A stretch of 64,000 nt of DNA, from NCBI GenBank assembly GCA_029582155.1, contig CM055896.1:5339098-5403097 (forward strand), given 5' to 3'. The notes under the pieces were generated by a model. It saw nothing but the letters and a program-made list of their open reading frames with translations. It did no database searches and was not told where the DNA came from. This DNA comes from Panopea generosa (taxonomy: Eukaryota; Mollusca; Bivalvia; Adapedonta; Hiatellidae). A program made the translations under genes and the position numbers. Of the stretch, positions 12,099 to 23,171 are shown one piece after another; position 1 is the stretch's first letter; the number at the start of each line of letters is the position of its first letter.

Positions 12099-15000
12099 AT
12101 TGTTATATATAGCCGATCACGAATATCAACGGACCTTAAATATAATTATTACCTCCAGGTCAAGATGAAACATACTGGTTTCTTTAATTCATTTCCCACA
12201 GTTATGTTAAAAATGGAAGTGTAGTATTTAAGTGAAAATTCTGACAAAATGATTAAAAACAGAGATTACATATATAATAACTATAACGCAAAAACGTTAT
12301 ATATATACATTTAAACTTTCTTGTATAACCATATATTAGACGGTTCAATTTGTAATTTATCAATGTGATACATGTTTAAAAGAAATATTGATAACGAAGA
12401 AACAAATATTATTTTCTACAGCATATGTGATATTCAAAGTCAAAGGGAGATAACACAAACAGATATTAATGATATTGCAAATAATGTATATTCCGTTTAT
12501 ACAGATAAAACCGTGAAAAACTGGGTTCTAAAACACAAAAATGTAAAAATAAATGATAAACTACCTAGTTGGATTGGAAATAAATACAACATATCTCGAA
12601 AGAGTTACATTTGAAAAAATAGACTGTAGTCGAATATAAATATAAATGTCATGTTTATGTTATATCCGTTTATTATTGGTCGACAATAACATTACTTACC
12701 TAGTAATTTTAATCAAGAACTGAATAATGAGTGATTTAAACGTTTATTCATTATAGGTGAACAAAATATGTTTCTACCATTTATGCAGATAGGCTGTTTA
12801 AAACCAGGCAATGAACATCCACCAGAACAGTGACCATTCTCTGCATTACAGGTAAAACTTCCATGACACTTCCCACATGTTTGGTTACAGTTGTCTCCGT
12901 AGGAGTTGGCATCACATACTGAAGAGAAAAGCAAATTGAAAATATGAAAGTTAAAATTAATTATTGTTACGGTGATTTATTATAGCAATTTTATTTAACT
13001 TTAAATATAATTAACCATAATTTCAGTGTCGGTCATATAAAATGATAGGAACATGTCATGTTATACATCAGAAGAAAACCATTTTGTTATTTCTAGTATC
13101 CTAACAACTGACATTTTAAGGTTCAATAATTAATATTATATTCCTATGTATAAATGTAAGTGTATGTTATTTATCTGAATTGTGTTGTCAGATATTCGGT
13201 AATAACTGCATATATATAACTGTTTACCTAGCACGAATCAATAACTGAATAATCAGACATTGATTAAATCTACGCATGCATTTTTATTGTGAACAAAGTA
13301 AATGTCTACCGTTTTTGCAGATGGGAGGTTTAAAACCTGGCAATAAACGTCAACGTGGGTAGTGACCATTCTCTGCATTACAGGTAACACTTCCGTGACA
13401 CCTTCCACACGTTTGGTTACAGTTTACTCCGTAGGAGTTGACATCACATACTGAAAAGGAAACAGAAGAAAATAATGTCAATTAAAATAAAATCTTTCTT
13501 ATGGTGATATATTATAACAACAAAAAGTTAATAAAATTACATTTGAATGCGACAATACATAACCATAGGTTCAATGTTGGTTACATGTATTGATATGAAT
13601 ATGGGCTGTTGTACTTAGGGATCCAATCTTCTTTTATGGTTGATTATCCTAACAGCTAATATTTCAATTTGTCAACACCAGTTATATTTATATATAAATG
13701 TATGCATGGGTATTTTTTCTTCTAAAATGTAATTATACTGAGCAACTTTATCAGGCATAATAGTATTTTTGTATATAACCATTTTATTAAAGAAAATATT
13801 TGAATATTTGAGAAGACAGAGTATCATATTACTAATCGAGTTTTCGTCACCGAGTGCACATTTTTATATAAAAAATAAGCCGTTACGAGTTTGCGTCCAG
13901 ATTTAGAAAATATGCACGTGTTACTCTTGAACTATTTTGAACAGGTGAGGGAATCAGGAGGGAGGGGGGGGGGGGGTAGGGGGCAATACAACTGATTTTT
14001 AAAAGTCAAGAAAATAAAATAAAAAAATGCCATTGGAATGGGGTCATACGCGTTATTTACATATACATGTATGTATGACGTTTTAGAAATTGGTGATGCT
14101 AATCCTGTGATTATTACAGCATTTTATATAGCTCATAAATCAAAGTTTATTTACACTTATTGTAAGATATAACCCAATATGCATTTTGAAGTCGTTAAGT
14201 ATGTTTGTTCTATGATAACTATTTATCCAATATGAATTGATTAAAACTACGCATTCATTTTTAAAGTGAACAAAATACGTATCTACCAGTTTTGCAGATG
14301 GGGGGTTTAAAACCAGGCAATAAACATCTACCAGGACAATGGCCATTCTCTGCATTACAGGTAACACTTCCGTGACACTTCCCACATGTTTGGTTACAGC
14401 GGTCTCCGTAGAAATCGGCATCACATTCTGAAGGGAAAATAAAGAGAAAAAAAAACGTAAATTAATGAATCATTCTTATAGTGACATAGTATAAAAATGG
14501 AAAGATAATACACTTTACATTTGCATTTGACACTATTTGGCCATTTCTGTTATTTATATTGGCATATAGTTATACGCACATGGTCTGTTGTACTTCAAAC
14601 TTCTATTACTGGTAATAACCATAACAACCCGCATTGATCATCGTCCCTCGTTGATTCACAATATACGTTTTGCCAAATGTAAAATGCTTTGCAGTTCAAA
14701 CTTTACAATTACTCCCGGGCTCCAAACATATTAAATGACTTATTAACTAAATGAAAGTTACTTACCGTTGACTCAAAGATTAACAATAATTTAACCTTAC
14801 TTATGTTTTCAACATGACATTGTGTTTGTATTTACCTTCCACAAATGCCTCAACTTCGCAGATTAAAAAAACTCCTTCTTCCGGTGCAACTTGTTTGTGG
14901 TCCTGAACATCTCTAAATGACAATGTTATCCTTATAAACTGAGTAAGAGTTTTGTTTACAGCTATCCTATACACCCCGCCATCTTCAAAGCCTTTGTTAA

Positions 15001-16370
15001 CATAAAACAGTGTGCCGCTACCGTCAACTTCAGTGTTTGAGAGAAATAGCTTAAAATATTGAAGCTGCTCTGGAAAGACAAATGGAACATGTAGATGTGA
15101 ATGGCTGATGAATATAATTAATATATGAATGAATAACAGTTTGAATTCTGTCTAATAACGACATCATTCTGAGCATTGTCACTGTAAAATGATGGAGTAG
15201 TAGAGGTATTCCACACAGTATTGATGTTTGTTTGATAAAGCCAGTTATAGAAGTTGTAATCTTGGCAGCATTCTAAAATAAGTACATTAAAAAACGATCT
15301 TTATTTTAAAACTTTCAAAACAAAACACACGGGTACCATGATGTAAATTATCACCTAATGGTATATTTAAAATAATTGCAATATAAATGGACATATTAAA
15401 TATTGTGGGAATGAGAAATAACATCAATCATAAGCATTTTGGATGTGTTCAGGAAGCTAGCATTCCAAATTTAAGAGAGTCTTATCAGGGATAGTTTGAG
15501 TCAATGTTCTATATGAACTAACATTATCTAGTTTGTATGCCTGAAATAATTATATTTGTTATTGCATATATTCTATATAAAGAGATCAACACTCTGAATA
15601 GAACTTATCATCGGAAAATGAAATGATTCATCTAGTAAGAAACCCATCCCGAATCATATGTTTTGTCATTGAGCAAGATAATTTACACCCATGTGCTGAG
15701 TATAAGCTATATCTAAGAAGAGTTCGAACAGGATTATATAAAAGCAGAGAGTTCTAGTTTCATAGTTGATTTAGGATAAATAAAGTCCAGCTTATTATTA
15801 GAGTACTTGATGTAATTTACAATTAATATTTTATAATTTTTAAGGATAAGTTAAACAAATCATAAACGTTGACTTTGATCAAATGTTATGGGACCTTTAA
15901 TCTAAATTAATATGTATGTCTGTTATACATGTACGAGTAGAAACAATACATGATTAATCGCTTGAAGTAGAGAACGTATCAAAGGAAAGATCATAGCAGA
16001 TTATGTATTAAAACATGTAACTCTTTTCAAACCCTCTAGAACCGAGTGAAGTTTTCCCTTTTTACATGAAACCAAGAATTCAACTTAGTATTAAGAAACA
16101 TGGTCATTGTTTTAAATATACAGTCAAATAGTTAAATAATTGTAATAGTTTTACGAGCAGTAGCATTTGTCCTTCCATAAACGATGATGTTCTTAATACT
16201 GTATTGTTGTCCGATATCCACCTGCCACCAAGGATCTGATGAAATGCTTGTACCGCTGAAATAACTGTCATTTATATTGGTACACCCCTTCACACCATCA
16301 GCAGCGTTCTCTGAATAGTAGTTGTAAAAAGTTCCGGATTGAGTTGTTCGCTTATTCTTCACAACATTTT
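8069..16370 (-). CDS. FTP/F5-8C-lectin + multi-EGF transmembrane receptor (MEGF10/scavenger-receptor-like), 5' end not found
   Basis: Proposed exons in transcript order are 16155-16370, 14836-15069, 14287-14427, [13310-13450 with stop], 12778-12918, 11901-12041, 11452-11589, 9840-9974, 8767-9031 and 8069-8201. Each internal junction has GT and AG; all are phase 1 except the last, which is phase 2. Skipping the stop-bearing exon leaves one continuous frame of about 513 residues after the first exon. The order is a fucolectin-type F5/8C domain (PWWQVDIGQQ; ends LICEVEAFVE), cysteine-rich EGF/laminin-type repeats (CDANFYGDNCNQTCGKCH), one transmembrane helix (GLILGISAGVSCLFIVAALI) and a short tail. 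By analogy it is a type I surface receptor for glycans or debris, as in MEGF10/11 and SCARF proteins. No signal-peptide exon was identified above 16370, so the gene may be 5'-incomplete or a decaying paralogue. Confidence 0.8.
8767..9031 (-). CDS. Receptor exon: last EGF repeat plus transmembrane helix
   Basis: Acceptor AATCATTCCAG and donor GTAAGTAT (consensus). It encodes CTDNTYGINCLQKCGVC, a linker rich in Thr (NDATTTETST), then GLILGISAGVSCLFIVAALI followed by IKIIITLKRRQDK. The helix is bounded by basic residues on the cytoplasmic side, giving a type I topology. Confidence 0.85.
9032..9839. other. Intron of the receptor gene
   Basis: AT-rich, with no repeat or additional exon recognised. 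The other introns (9975-11451, 11590-11900, 12042-12777, 12919-13309, 13451-14286, 14428-14835 and 15070-16154) are also without recognised genes, apart from the items listed separately. Confidence 0.6.
9840..9974 (-). CDS. Receptor exon: EGF-like repeat, distinct from the tandem set
   Basis: Acceptor TATATTTTTAG and donor GTAATGAA. It reads TCSSATFGENCQSTCFCLNG, then CTNDEGICPGDCLPGYHGIS and CNK. It is more diverged than the other EGF exons, consistent with an older, non-amplified module. It joins in phase 1 to the membrane exon. Confidence 0.8.
11452..11589 (-). CDS. Receptor exon: EGF-like repeat
   Basis: Acceptor TTCCCTATAG and donor GTAGAAGC. It reads VCDSNFYRDNCNQTCGKCHG, then CNAETGYCTGGCLFSGF and CK. 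It is three bases shorter than its sisters at the donor end but keeps phase 1. Confidence 0.8.
11901..12041 (-). CDS. Receptor exon: EGF-like repeat
   Basis: A 141-bp phase 1-1 exon with acceptor TTCTCTTCAG and donor GTAGATACG. It reads VCDANFYGDNCNQTCGKCHR, then CNTENGHCPGGCLLPGF. All expected cysteines are present. Confidence 0.85.
12064..12096. repeat. (ATT)n microsatellite in receptor intron
   Basis: About eleven uninterrupted ATT units directly upstream of an EGF exon's acceptor tract (in transcript direction). Confidence 0.9.
12778..12918 (-). CDS. Receptor exon: EGF-like repeat
   Basis: A 141-bp phase 1-1 exon. It reads VCDANSYGDNCNQTCGKCHG, then CNAENGHCSGGCSLPGF and CINGR. Acceptor CTCTTCAG, donor GTAGAAAC. 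Confidence 0.85.
13310..13450 (-). pseudogene. EGF-like exon with in-frame stop (dead or skipped exon)
   Basis: Same 141-bp length, phase and splice sites as its neighbours (acceptor CCTTTTCAG, donor GTAGACAT). The frame reads CDVNSYGVNCNQTCGRCHG and CNAENGHY, then meets TGA at 13350-13352. The changes cluster where the sister exons have CHxPGGCL: two cysteine codons are lost and a stop appears. Because the exon is symmetric (phase 1-1), skipping it leaves the receptor frame intact. Including it would truncate the protein before the membrane. Confidence 0.8.
13958..13983. repeat. Poly-G run
   Basis: A G-rich tract with 13 consecutive G at 13964-13976 and flanking G blocks. It is unusual in this AT-rich intron and could form a G-quadruplex. 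Confidence 0.8.
14287..14427 (-). CDS. Receptor exon: EGF-like repeat 1
   Basis: A 141-bp phase 1-1 exon with acceptor CCCTTCAG and donor GTAGATAC. It reads ECDADFYGDRCNQTCGKCHG, then CNAENGHCPGRCLLPGF and CKTG. The cysteine spacing is intact. Confidence 0.85.
14836..15069 (-). CDS. Receptor exon: second half of FTP/F5-8C lectin domain
   Basis: Acceptor TGTCTTTCCAG and donor GTAAATAC. The exon encodes QLQYFKLFLSNTE, then DGSGTLFYVNKGFEDGGVYR, then TQFIRITLSFRD and EEGVFLICEVEAFVE, the usual closing strands of the fucolectin fold. It ends in phase 1 and splices to the first EGF exon. Confidence 0.85.
15130..15272 (-). pseudogene. Diverged duplicate of the first lectin-domain exon
   Basis: An acceptor (TTATTTTAG) at 15273 leads into a frame reading ECCQDYNFYNWLYQTN and later SFYSDNAQNDVV. 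This lines up with ENVVKNKRTTQS...YYSENAADGV of exon 16155-16370. The copy loses the Cys and the PWWQVD core and soon meets a stop. I see no donor that would let it be used. The lower boundary is approximate. Confidence 0.45.
16155..16370 (-). CDS. Receptor exon: first half of FTP/F5-8C lectin domain
   Basis: The acceptor TATATTTTAG precedes it and the donor GTAAAAC follows. It encodes ENVVKNKRTTQSGTFYNYY, then SENAADGVKGC, then DPWWQVDIGQQYSIKNIIVY, the conserved face of the eel-fucolectin/tachylectin/pentraxin-1 domain. It starts and ends in phase 1 and joins directly to 14836-15069 (GRTNATA + QQLQYF). Confidence 0.8.
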
Positions 16371-18876
16371 CTAAAATATACAAGAGGACCACAATGACAC
16401 TTAATCTCTTACTTTTAGCACAAATGACGAAAATATAACAACATAAAACGTAATTATCATCCTATGATGACCGGACTATGTTACACGAAGCAGTAAGCAT
16501 ACAAAACAAATCATGTTCAATATGTTTGTACATTAATTTCACGCAGACATCCTGATACATTCTAAAACGAAACCACTCTTAACCAAATTGTGACAGTTAT
16601 ATTCAGATTAAGCAAGTTCAGTTGATATAATTTTTCAGATCTAACGGCATTATAACTAAATGTAAGCTAGGGAAATTCAATGAAAATAGAATGTACTTAA
16701 AATAAAAAACATTGTTTTTTCCAACGGTTAGCGAACGAATTATATTCGTTAGGAGAAAGAGACCAAACAAGAATTAATGCCATCCTTCAGTCAATGATAA
16801 GGATAAGAACACATATAGAGGAAAGCGACTGTGTGATGAAATATCAAATTGTATAATAATTGACAATTCAGGGGTCATTACTAAGTAATAGTATGTTTTG
16901 GCTTTTTTAAAACTTGTTGGACTTTTTTCTATTCTAAAACTAAATTAGTTTACTTAAGACTTAACAGAGAATGTAGATGCTTGATATTTCACAGCAACGT
17001 ATTTTTTAATCACATTAACTTGGACAAGTTGATGTATCCACTTGCCATCACATAAAAAGCTGATGTACTGTTGTGATGACGAGTATACAGTTTATAAAAT
17101 ATAATGATGCATATGCGAACACAAAGACAATACATATTGGTAATGTTTACGATCTTGGCCAAAACTTAATGAACATATCCTGTTTACATAAGTATAACAC
17201 AAGCCAATAGTAATAATATAAGTACGGGTTCCGAAATAGACGAATATAACAAAATCGCTATTGTCTATATTTCAATGACAAATAGCTTATTAAATTGAAG
17301 TGTTCAATTTGAAATTTTGTCCAAAATTATATTAGAATAACTGATATCAGATAGTGTGTCCCATTGCACTTCGTCTTTCACCGATACAAGTAAGACAGTT
17401 ACTATTTACTTCCGGGAATGGGTAAATGCGAGTTCTGGTTAAACTGTTTACTTCTCACTCACATTTGCGCCCCTTTTTGGGACGATAACATGATTTTTGC
17501 GCTTTAAACGGTCCTATTTAATTCGGAATAAAATGTTTTTAAAATGGTTCATATGGGCTGCGACTATCTTTAAAAATCCAGTTGGTCAATCCACCAGTTA
17601 TTGTTAATTTTTATTGCGCATATATTCCTGCTATATAAATACACTATTAACTTTTATATGGGGATATTTTACCGCTGTAATCTTTATTTTGTATGGAACA
17701 AAGAAAACAATTTAACTGTGTAGTGAGAAAGAACTGTTAGATTACCTAATCATCTGTTAACAATCGATGGCATAGAAATGCGCTAAATTTTCAAGCAAAA
17801 TCCAAATTGTATAACAATAAACTTCTTATTCTATCGAACCGTGTATACCATACTAAATTCAGTGGAAAGTATTTTCTAATACTAAATCTGTTTCAAAGCT
17901 GTCATTTTGTATATTCATATTAAAATGAAGTTAATTTGGGGGGAAAATAGTAAAATTTAATGCATCATAATTAATTTGACTAAATGATATACGTATTGAA
18001 TTTTATTGTACATGCTAGTAGTTTATATATTAGAGTGTAAGTAAAATTAATTAAACGTACATGTAGTAACAGATTCAATGTTAAAGACTTGGAACAATAT
18101 CATAAAATGACTCAACTGATATATAGTTTATTAGTTCATGAATAATGTTTGACAGTCAAATTAATTTATTCAGAAGATATTTGGTAATTTATATTAAAAA
18201 TAAGAAAATAAAAACAGCATAACGATGGTTGATGTCGCAATAATACTTCCTATACATACTGCTGTAATACTGATTATACATAACGTCTCCCTCATTGTTA
18301 AAACTGGGAAACTGGTAAAGTGATCCGAAATTTATAACGTAAACTGCTGATTATAACAGACTATAGTGTTCTATATCCAATTCAATTCAATATTTAACTC
18401 AGCGTTAAATAATGAATACAAACGTTTAAAGCCTGAAAATAATCATGGAATTCTAACAAACACTCCTATAACGAGCAGTCCATTATCATCAAACATATCT
18501 TACAGCTTTAGATAAAATGGTAAACAAGTAAACAAGGATCAAGAGTAACATACAGCAATAAAAACGGCTGAATTCCACCGTAAATCATGGTAATTTATTC
18601 AGTTGGATTTAGCCTCTTGTCTTCCCAAACGGCGACACGTGTTGTCATTGCTTGTGTATATGTTTGTTTATTTTTACTTGACGGGTTATTTCGTTTAATC
18701 TGTTTGTGGTTTTATAGTGAAAGCACCATACTTTGACTCCTGTTAAGTCACATGCATGACATATTATTGCATATGCATTATTGCTAACTCGTTTTATTAA
18801 GTATTTGCAATCCACGTTCGATCAAAGTGTTCATAGATATATAATTTTACACCAGATGTCGTTACATTATTTTTGA
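16371..18876. other. Upstream of the receptor's first visible exon; nothing recognised
   Basis: The missing signal-peptide exon should lie here or further to the right. I could not identify a convincing short ATG exon with a phase-1 donor on the minus strand. No repeats were recognised. Confidence 0.4.
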
Positions 18877-19100
18877 ATGGGGTTTAACGCCATTTTCAAC
18901 ACATTTAAGGTTATAAATAGCATACCAGATTTATTGGTGGAGGAAAAACTCAGAATGCCTCAGAGTAGAACAACCGTTCTTCAGCAAGTAACTGGTAAAC
19001 GTCTCACATAAATGTTTTGGAACACACGAGACTTGAACCTACGATCGTCTGTATCGGTGAGAGTGATCTTGAGACGGCGTCTTAAACGAACCGGGCACGG
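18877..19100 (-). repeat. tRNA-derived SINE (family B)
   Basis: The minus-strand head has GACGCCGTCTCAAGATCACTC and a good B box (GTAGGTTCAAGTCTC). The body matches 7684-7912, including TTAACGCCATTTTCAACACA and CAAGTAACTGGTAAAC on the plus strand. Confidence 0.75.
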
Positions 19101-19440
19101 AGGACCCGAGATACCGTTACAGATTCGGCTCGTAAACAGCTGGCTATGATAAATCCAAATAATATAAGTGCATGTAATAAAAGAAATACATGCATTGCAT
19201 TATATACTTCTGAATCAGCATGTTCTCAAAGAAACTATTCGTTAATACATTATTTAAAAGGGTCGTAAGAGATGTTTCCAAGCTGATCATTTATATATTT
19301 TAACTAGATTTATAAAAATATTAAGTTATTGAAATTCCAGATGGTACACATGTTATACCTGAGGATATCAATATGGTCATATTGATGTACTTTCATATAC
19401 GTAAAGTAAGATGAAGGAGTAATATTTACAACATTTCAAT

Positions 19441-19506
19441 GGTAAATCGCAGTCAGTTATCTTCCTCTGATTTCCGCTTGGGGCGCCACCGTACGCGGTC
19501 CAACAG
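19441..19506 (+). repeat. Left terminal inverted repeat of the ISL2EU-like element
   Basis: The outer 20 bp match the right end with two differences. The inner block GGCGCCACCGTACGCGGTC matches the right end's GGCGCCACCAGACGCGGTC. The spacer differs by a few bases in length. It precedes the nuclease start codon by about 70 bp, so it likely contains its promoter. Confidence 0.9.
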
Positions 19507-19577
19507 ATAAGTTGCAGAGCCAGTGCTATCAGTAAAATCACATAAAATCAATACCGTTTAATCTAAAAAAATACACA

Positions 19578-21507
19578 ATGGAATCAAAGTTCGGAAGTCT
19601 TACGATACTGGAATTAAAAGAAGAGTTGAAGAAAAGAGATGCCAAACAATCTGGAAGGAAAAAGGAACTTGTTGAAAGGTGCGTATTTGTTGATAAAAAC
19701 GGTCAGATGCTGACCGAACCATCCAAGTGTAAACAAAGAATTTGCGCAGTTGGAATTTTATCTCCGAAATATTTATTCTATTTTTACCGATTTTTTTTAG
19801 ATTAGTTGGTAAAAACAAATTAGTTTTAGTTTTATAAGGTATTATTTATTTACAACAGATTTCCAAAATTTATGAAAGAACTTTGTCCCCTTCTTATTTT
19901 TGATAAGCCGCTCGGTGGGAAAAGTGGGTGGGGTAATGTAGAATCGGTACGGTCTGGTCACGTAAATAATGATTCCATTGAGAAATCAATACTTACACTT
20001 AACGGAAAGTACAGATTTGTTGAATTGAAGGATATTATAAATAATTTTAAGCATAAATAATTCATATTTTTCAGGTTGGACGCCTATGATAGAAACAAGA
20101 ATTTTGGAAACTCGGATGTTCAAGAGCCAGACTTCTATATAACTGTTCCAGAACAAAGTCATTATAGTGATATTAACTCCGACACCAAGTTTTGTGATGT
20201 GAAACTGAATTCAGTTGTTGAGTTTTTACAACAATTTGACAAGACCATGGACACTTCTATCAAAACCTTCTACAAGGAGAAGTTCCTCCAATATTTTAGA
20301 GTTGCCAATGAGTTTGATCATAGAGTATATGTAAAGAGCAGCTGTCATGCAGAAATGAGAAAGGGTGTTGTTTATCAAGTAGATGTTGTTTTTGATAAAG
20401 AGGGACTTATACTTGAAACCCAGTGTGAGTGTGCTGCTGGCATGGGACCCAGTGCCCATTGCAAGCATGTGTGTACTGTCTTGTATGCTTCGACAATGTT
20501 TTCTAAACAGAAAACAATTTTAACTGAAGAGACATGTACTCAAAAACTGATGAGTTTTAATAAATGTAAAAAAGTCATTGGAAGTCCAGTAAAAGCCAGT
20601 AATTTAAATGTTCTCGGAGCTGATGAATTTACCAATATGGACTTTGATCCTAGATCCTAGATTTAGAAATCGACCAGGGTACAGCGACCACCTCAGAAAT
20701 ACATGCCTGAATCACCCACACATATCAAAAAAGCCAATATTTCAAACAATCACATCAGCTAACAGCAAAGCCGTAGCATAAGATCATGATTACTTTAAAT
20801 TAACCCCTGAAGAACACTTTTTGGAATCGATGTGCATCACTAAAATAAGTCTAAATGAAATCAAATCAGTTGAATCAAGAACTTTGGGACAAAGCAACAA
20901 TTCACAATGGGCAGAGGAGAGAACGAAACGACTTCCTTCATCAATGTTTGCACGTATCTGCAAAGCCACGGATAGGACAGACAAGAATAAATTAGCTAAG
21001 TCTTTGACAGAAGTGTTTAAGATAGATGCGCCAGCACTTAAACACGGACGCAGATATGAAGATGCTGCAATCAGTCGTTATATGTCGGACACACAGAATG
21101 TTGTAAAAAAAAGTGGCATTTTAGTATCACATGAATTTCCATTCTTGTCTTGTTCGCCTGATAGCATAGTCAATGATTCAAAAATTGTCGAAATAAAATG
21201 TCCATTTTCAGCACGCGACCAAATGATAACTCCATTTTCTGTACCATATATTATGATCGATTCAGAATCAAAATGCTACTTAGACCACAGCCATAGTTAT
21301 TATTTTCAAATCCAAGGGCAGCTGCTGTGCACTGGCACACAAGAATGTGATCTTATTATATATACAGTAACTGACGTCAAATATTTGAAAGTAAATAGAA
21401 ATGATTCTTTTATAGAATCAATGGTTGCAGATTTAAAACTATTTTTTGACAATCATTTTAAAACGGCTGTTCTTGAGAATTTTTTCTATAAAACCTATAT
21501 TGATTAG
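19578..21507 (+). pseudogene. SAP-SWIM-YqaJ nuclease gene of the transposon (frameshifted)
   Basis: Exon 1 is 19578-19678 and encodes a SAP DNA-binding motif (LTILELKEELKKRD..QSGRKKELVER). Its donor is GTGCGT. Exon 2 starts at 20075 after TATTTTTCAG and completes the SAP with LDAYDRN. A SWIM zinc finger follows near 20420-20470 (CECAAGMGPSAHCKHVC). The C-terminal part from about 20860 is a YqaJ/lambda-exonuclease-like PD-(D/E)XK nuclease with GRRYEDAA, the SPDSIV acidic residue, VEIKCPF (ExK) and a QIQGQL stretch. Two lesions are seen: a 7-bp tandem duplication (GATCCTA at 20646-20652 and 20653-20659) shifts the frame to an immediate stop, and a TAA sits at 20779-20781 in the downstream frame. 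The catalytic residues themselves are intact. The likely role is processing of transposon DNA ends, which is inference. Confidence 0.88.
19679..20074 (+). other. Intron of the YqaJ nuclease gene
   Basis: Donor AAAG|GTGCGT and acceptor TTTTTCAG|GTTGG. It splits the SAP motif between the Arg of VER and the following Leu. A 62-codon frame inside it shows no known motif. Confidence 0.75.
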
Positions 21508-21684
21508 TCCAAATAGTACTTTTGATTTGCAGAGATATTATTTTAAACATTACAATGAAACAAGTCATTGTAACCTTGTGATTTCAGTTCTCATTCAGAC
21601 CTAATTTTTCAGCTTAATCGTGTGAGCTGAGTCTTCACTCTTGTTTTAGGTATACATATTTTAATTAATTTGTTTGAAGCCATA

Positions 21685-21790
21685 TAAAAACCATCACAGA
21701 TGGCAGGACAGGGATTCAAACTGGTGACCCCAAGGTTGATAGTAAGACATACTACCTACAGAGCAGACTGTGCCAGATTTATGTGAACTA
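21685..21790 (-). repeat. tRNA-derived SINE head (family E)
   Basis: On the minus strand, GTCTGCTCTGTAGGTAGTATG (degenerate A box) is followed by a B box, GTTTGAATCCC. It lies inside the ISL2EU-like element downstream of the nuclease stop codon, so it inserted after the transposon did. Confidence 0.55.
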
Positions 21791-22470
21791 TAATCAGTCA
21801 AATATTGCATATGATGACAATATAAAATAATAAGGAACTTTAAAATGTGCACCTCGTTAAAAGTGGTATGGCAAAAATATCTGAAATGACTAACAGAAAA
21901 AAAGAAAATATCATTTGATTACATTATTTCAATATTTATTCATTATGAATAATTGTTGTCACTTATCTGTTAACATATGATAATATTTATGTTTTAAAGG
22001 TTCACATGGCAACATTGAAATTTAATTCCACTTGTGCATCAAAGTAATCTTTACATATATGAACAACCAAAGAGTCATCTCCAAATATTACAATCTGAAA
22101 CTCTGTATTGATATCTAGCAAAAACATTATTTATATTAAATTACAGCTTAATATCGGCTGGTTTTGAATAGATAAACAAATATTCTAATATAAAATTTGT
22201 TTATAATTATATTGCCTAAGAATTTTTTTAATCACAACGACAAAAACTGTGTATCTACACATGTGAATACAGTACTTTTTATCATGAGGAATTGTGCACC
22301 TTTTTAAAATAAAAACACAAATTAAAAATCTTCACACATTACCAGTATACTTCATCATGTACCGGGTATATACTTTCGGAAACAGAGATCATTAAAAATT
22401 GAACAAAAGTGCCATGTGTCTTTTTAAATTAAACAAGCTGTTAAAACAATATCAATTTTGACAAATATAA

Positions 22471-22471
<1 letters not shown>

Positions 22472-22540
<69 letters not shown>
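22472..22540. repeat. (AT)n microsatellite
   Basis: About 34 uninterrupted AT units in the spacer between the two convergent transposon genes. Confidence 0.95.
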
Positions 22541-22545
<5 letters not shown>

Positions 22546-22639
22546 CAGAAACAGCAATTTAAATTGTTGAGTATAAAGAAATTTCCTTGTTTCTTTTCAT
22601 TAACATTACTATAGGAATATTACAATTCCTAATCTTGTT

Positions 22640-22875
22640 TGTAAGTCCCAACACATTGCTTGGGAACTCCAGGGGTACATCTCAGTTCATACCAATTTAT
22701 TTTACCTCTAATACAAAGAAACATCAAAATGCAGGTGCTCTCGAGTCCACTCCCTGGTTAGAACCAGTACCTAGTGTCGTTTTTAGAGAGGATCAAGCCA
22801 AGCTGTGGATCGAACCAACAACTTTTGGCATGAGTTGCAAACACTCTATCCACTACACTATCGCCTCTATTTTCT
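22640..22875 (-). repeat. tRNA-derived SINE (family D) nested in the transposon
   Basis: The minus-strand head has an A box (GATAGTGTAGTGGATAGAGTG) and a B box (GTTGGTTCGATCC). The body carries GTACTGGTTCTAACCAGG, a segment also present in the family C SINEs at 38935 and 42060. The 120-codon plus-strand frame through it is a by-product. Confidence 0.75.
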
Positions 22876-23171
22876 TAACCCATATTGATGCCTTACAACA
22901 TGCACAAGAAACATTGATCGTGTTCTTATCACCACTCGTGCATATTTAACTTAAATTAATATTTAACTATTAAATTTTAATTAAAACATCGCTAAAATTC
23001 CCCAAATTCCAAGTGGGTGGGTTATTTACCCAAAATGGTGAAAAAATTGTTCAGTTAATATCTTACACAACTGGATGTCAATAATTGATTTTCCTCTAAT
23101 TTGTCTTATTGTACAATCTAATATACAGGTTTTTAAAAAAGGTACGAGGATATACCATCATGTTTGTTTAA

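Noticed and set aside
12372..12614. 80-codon frame with KLPSWIGNKYNISRKSYI, faintly like the end of a LINE endonuclease region
   Set aside because: Too short and too weak to assign. It lies inside a receptor intron without neighbouring LINE motifs.
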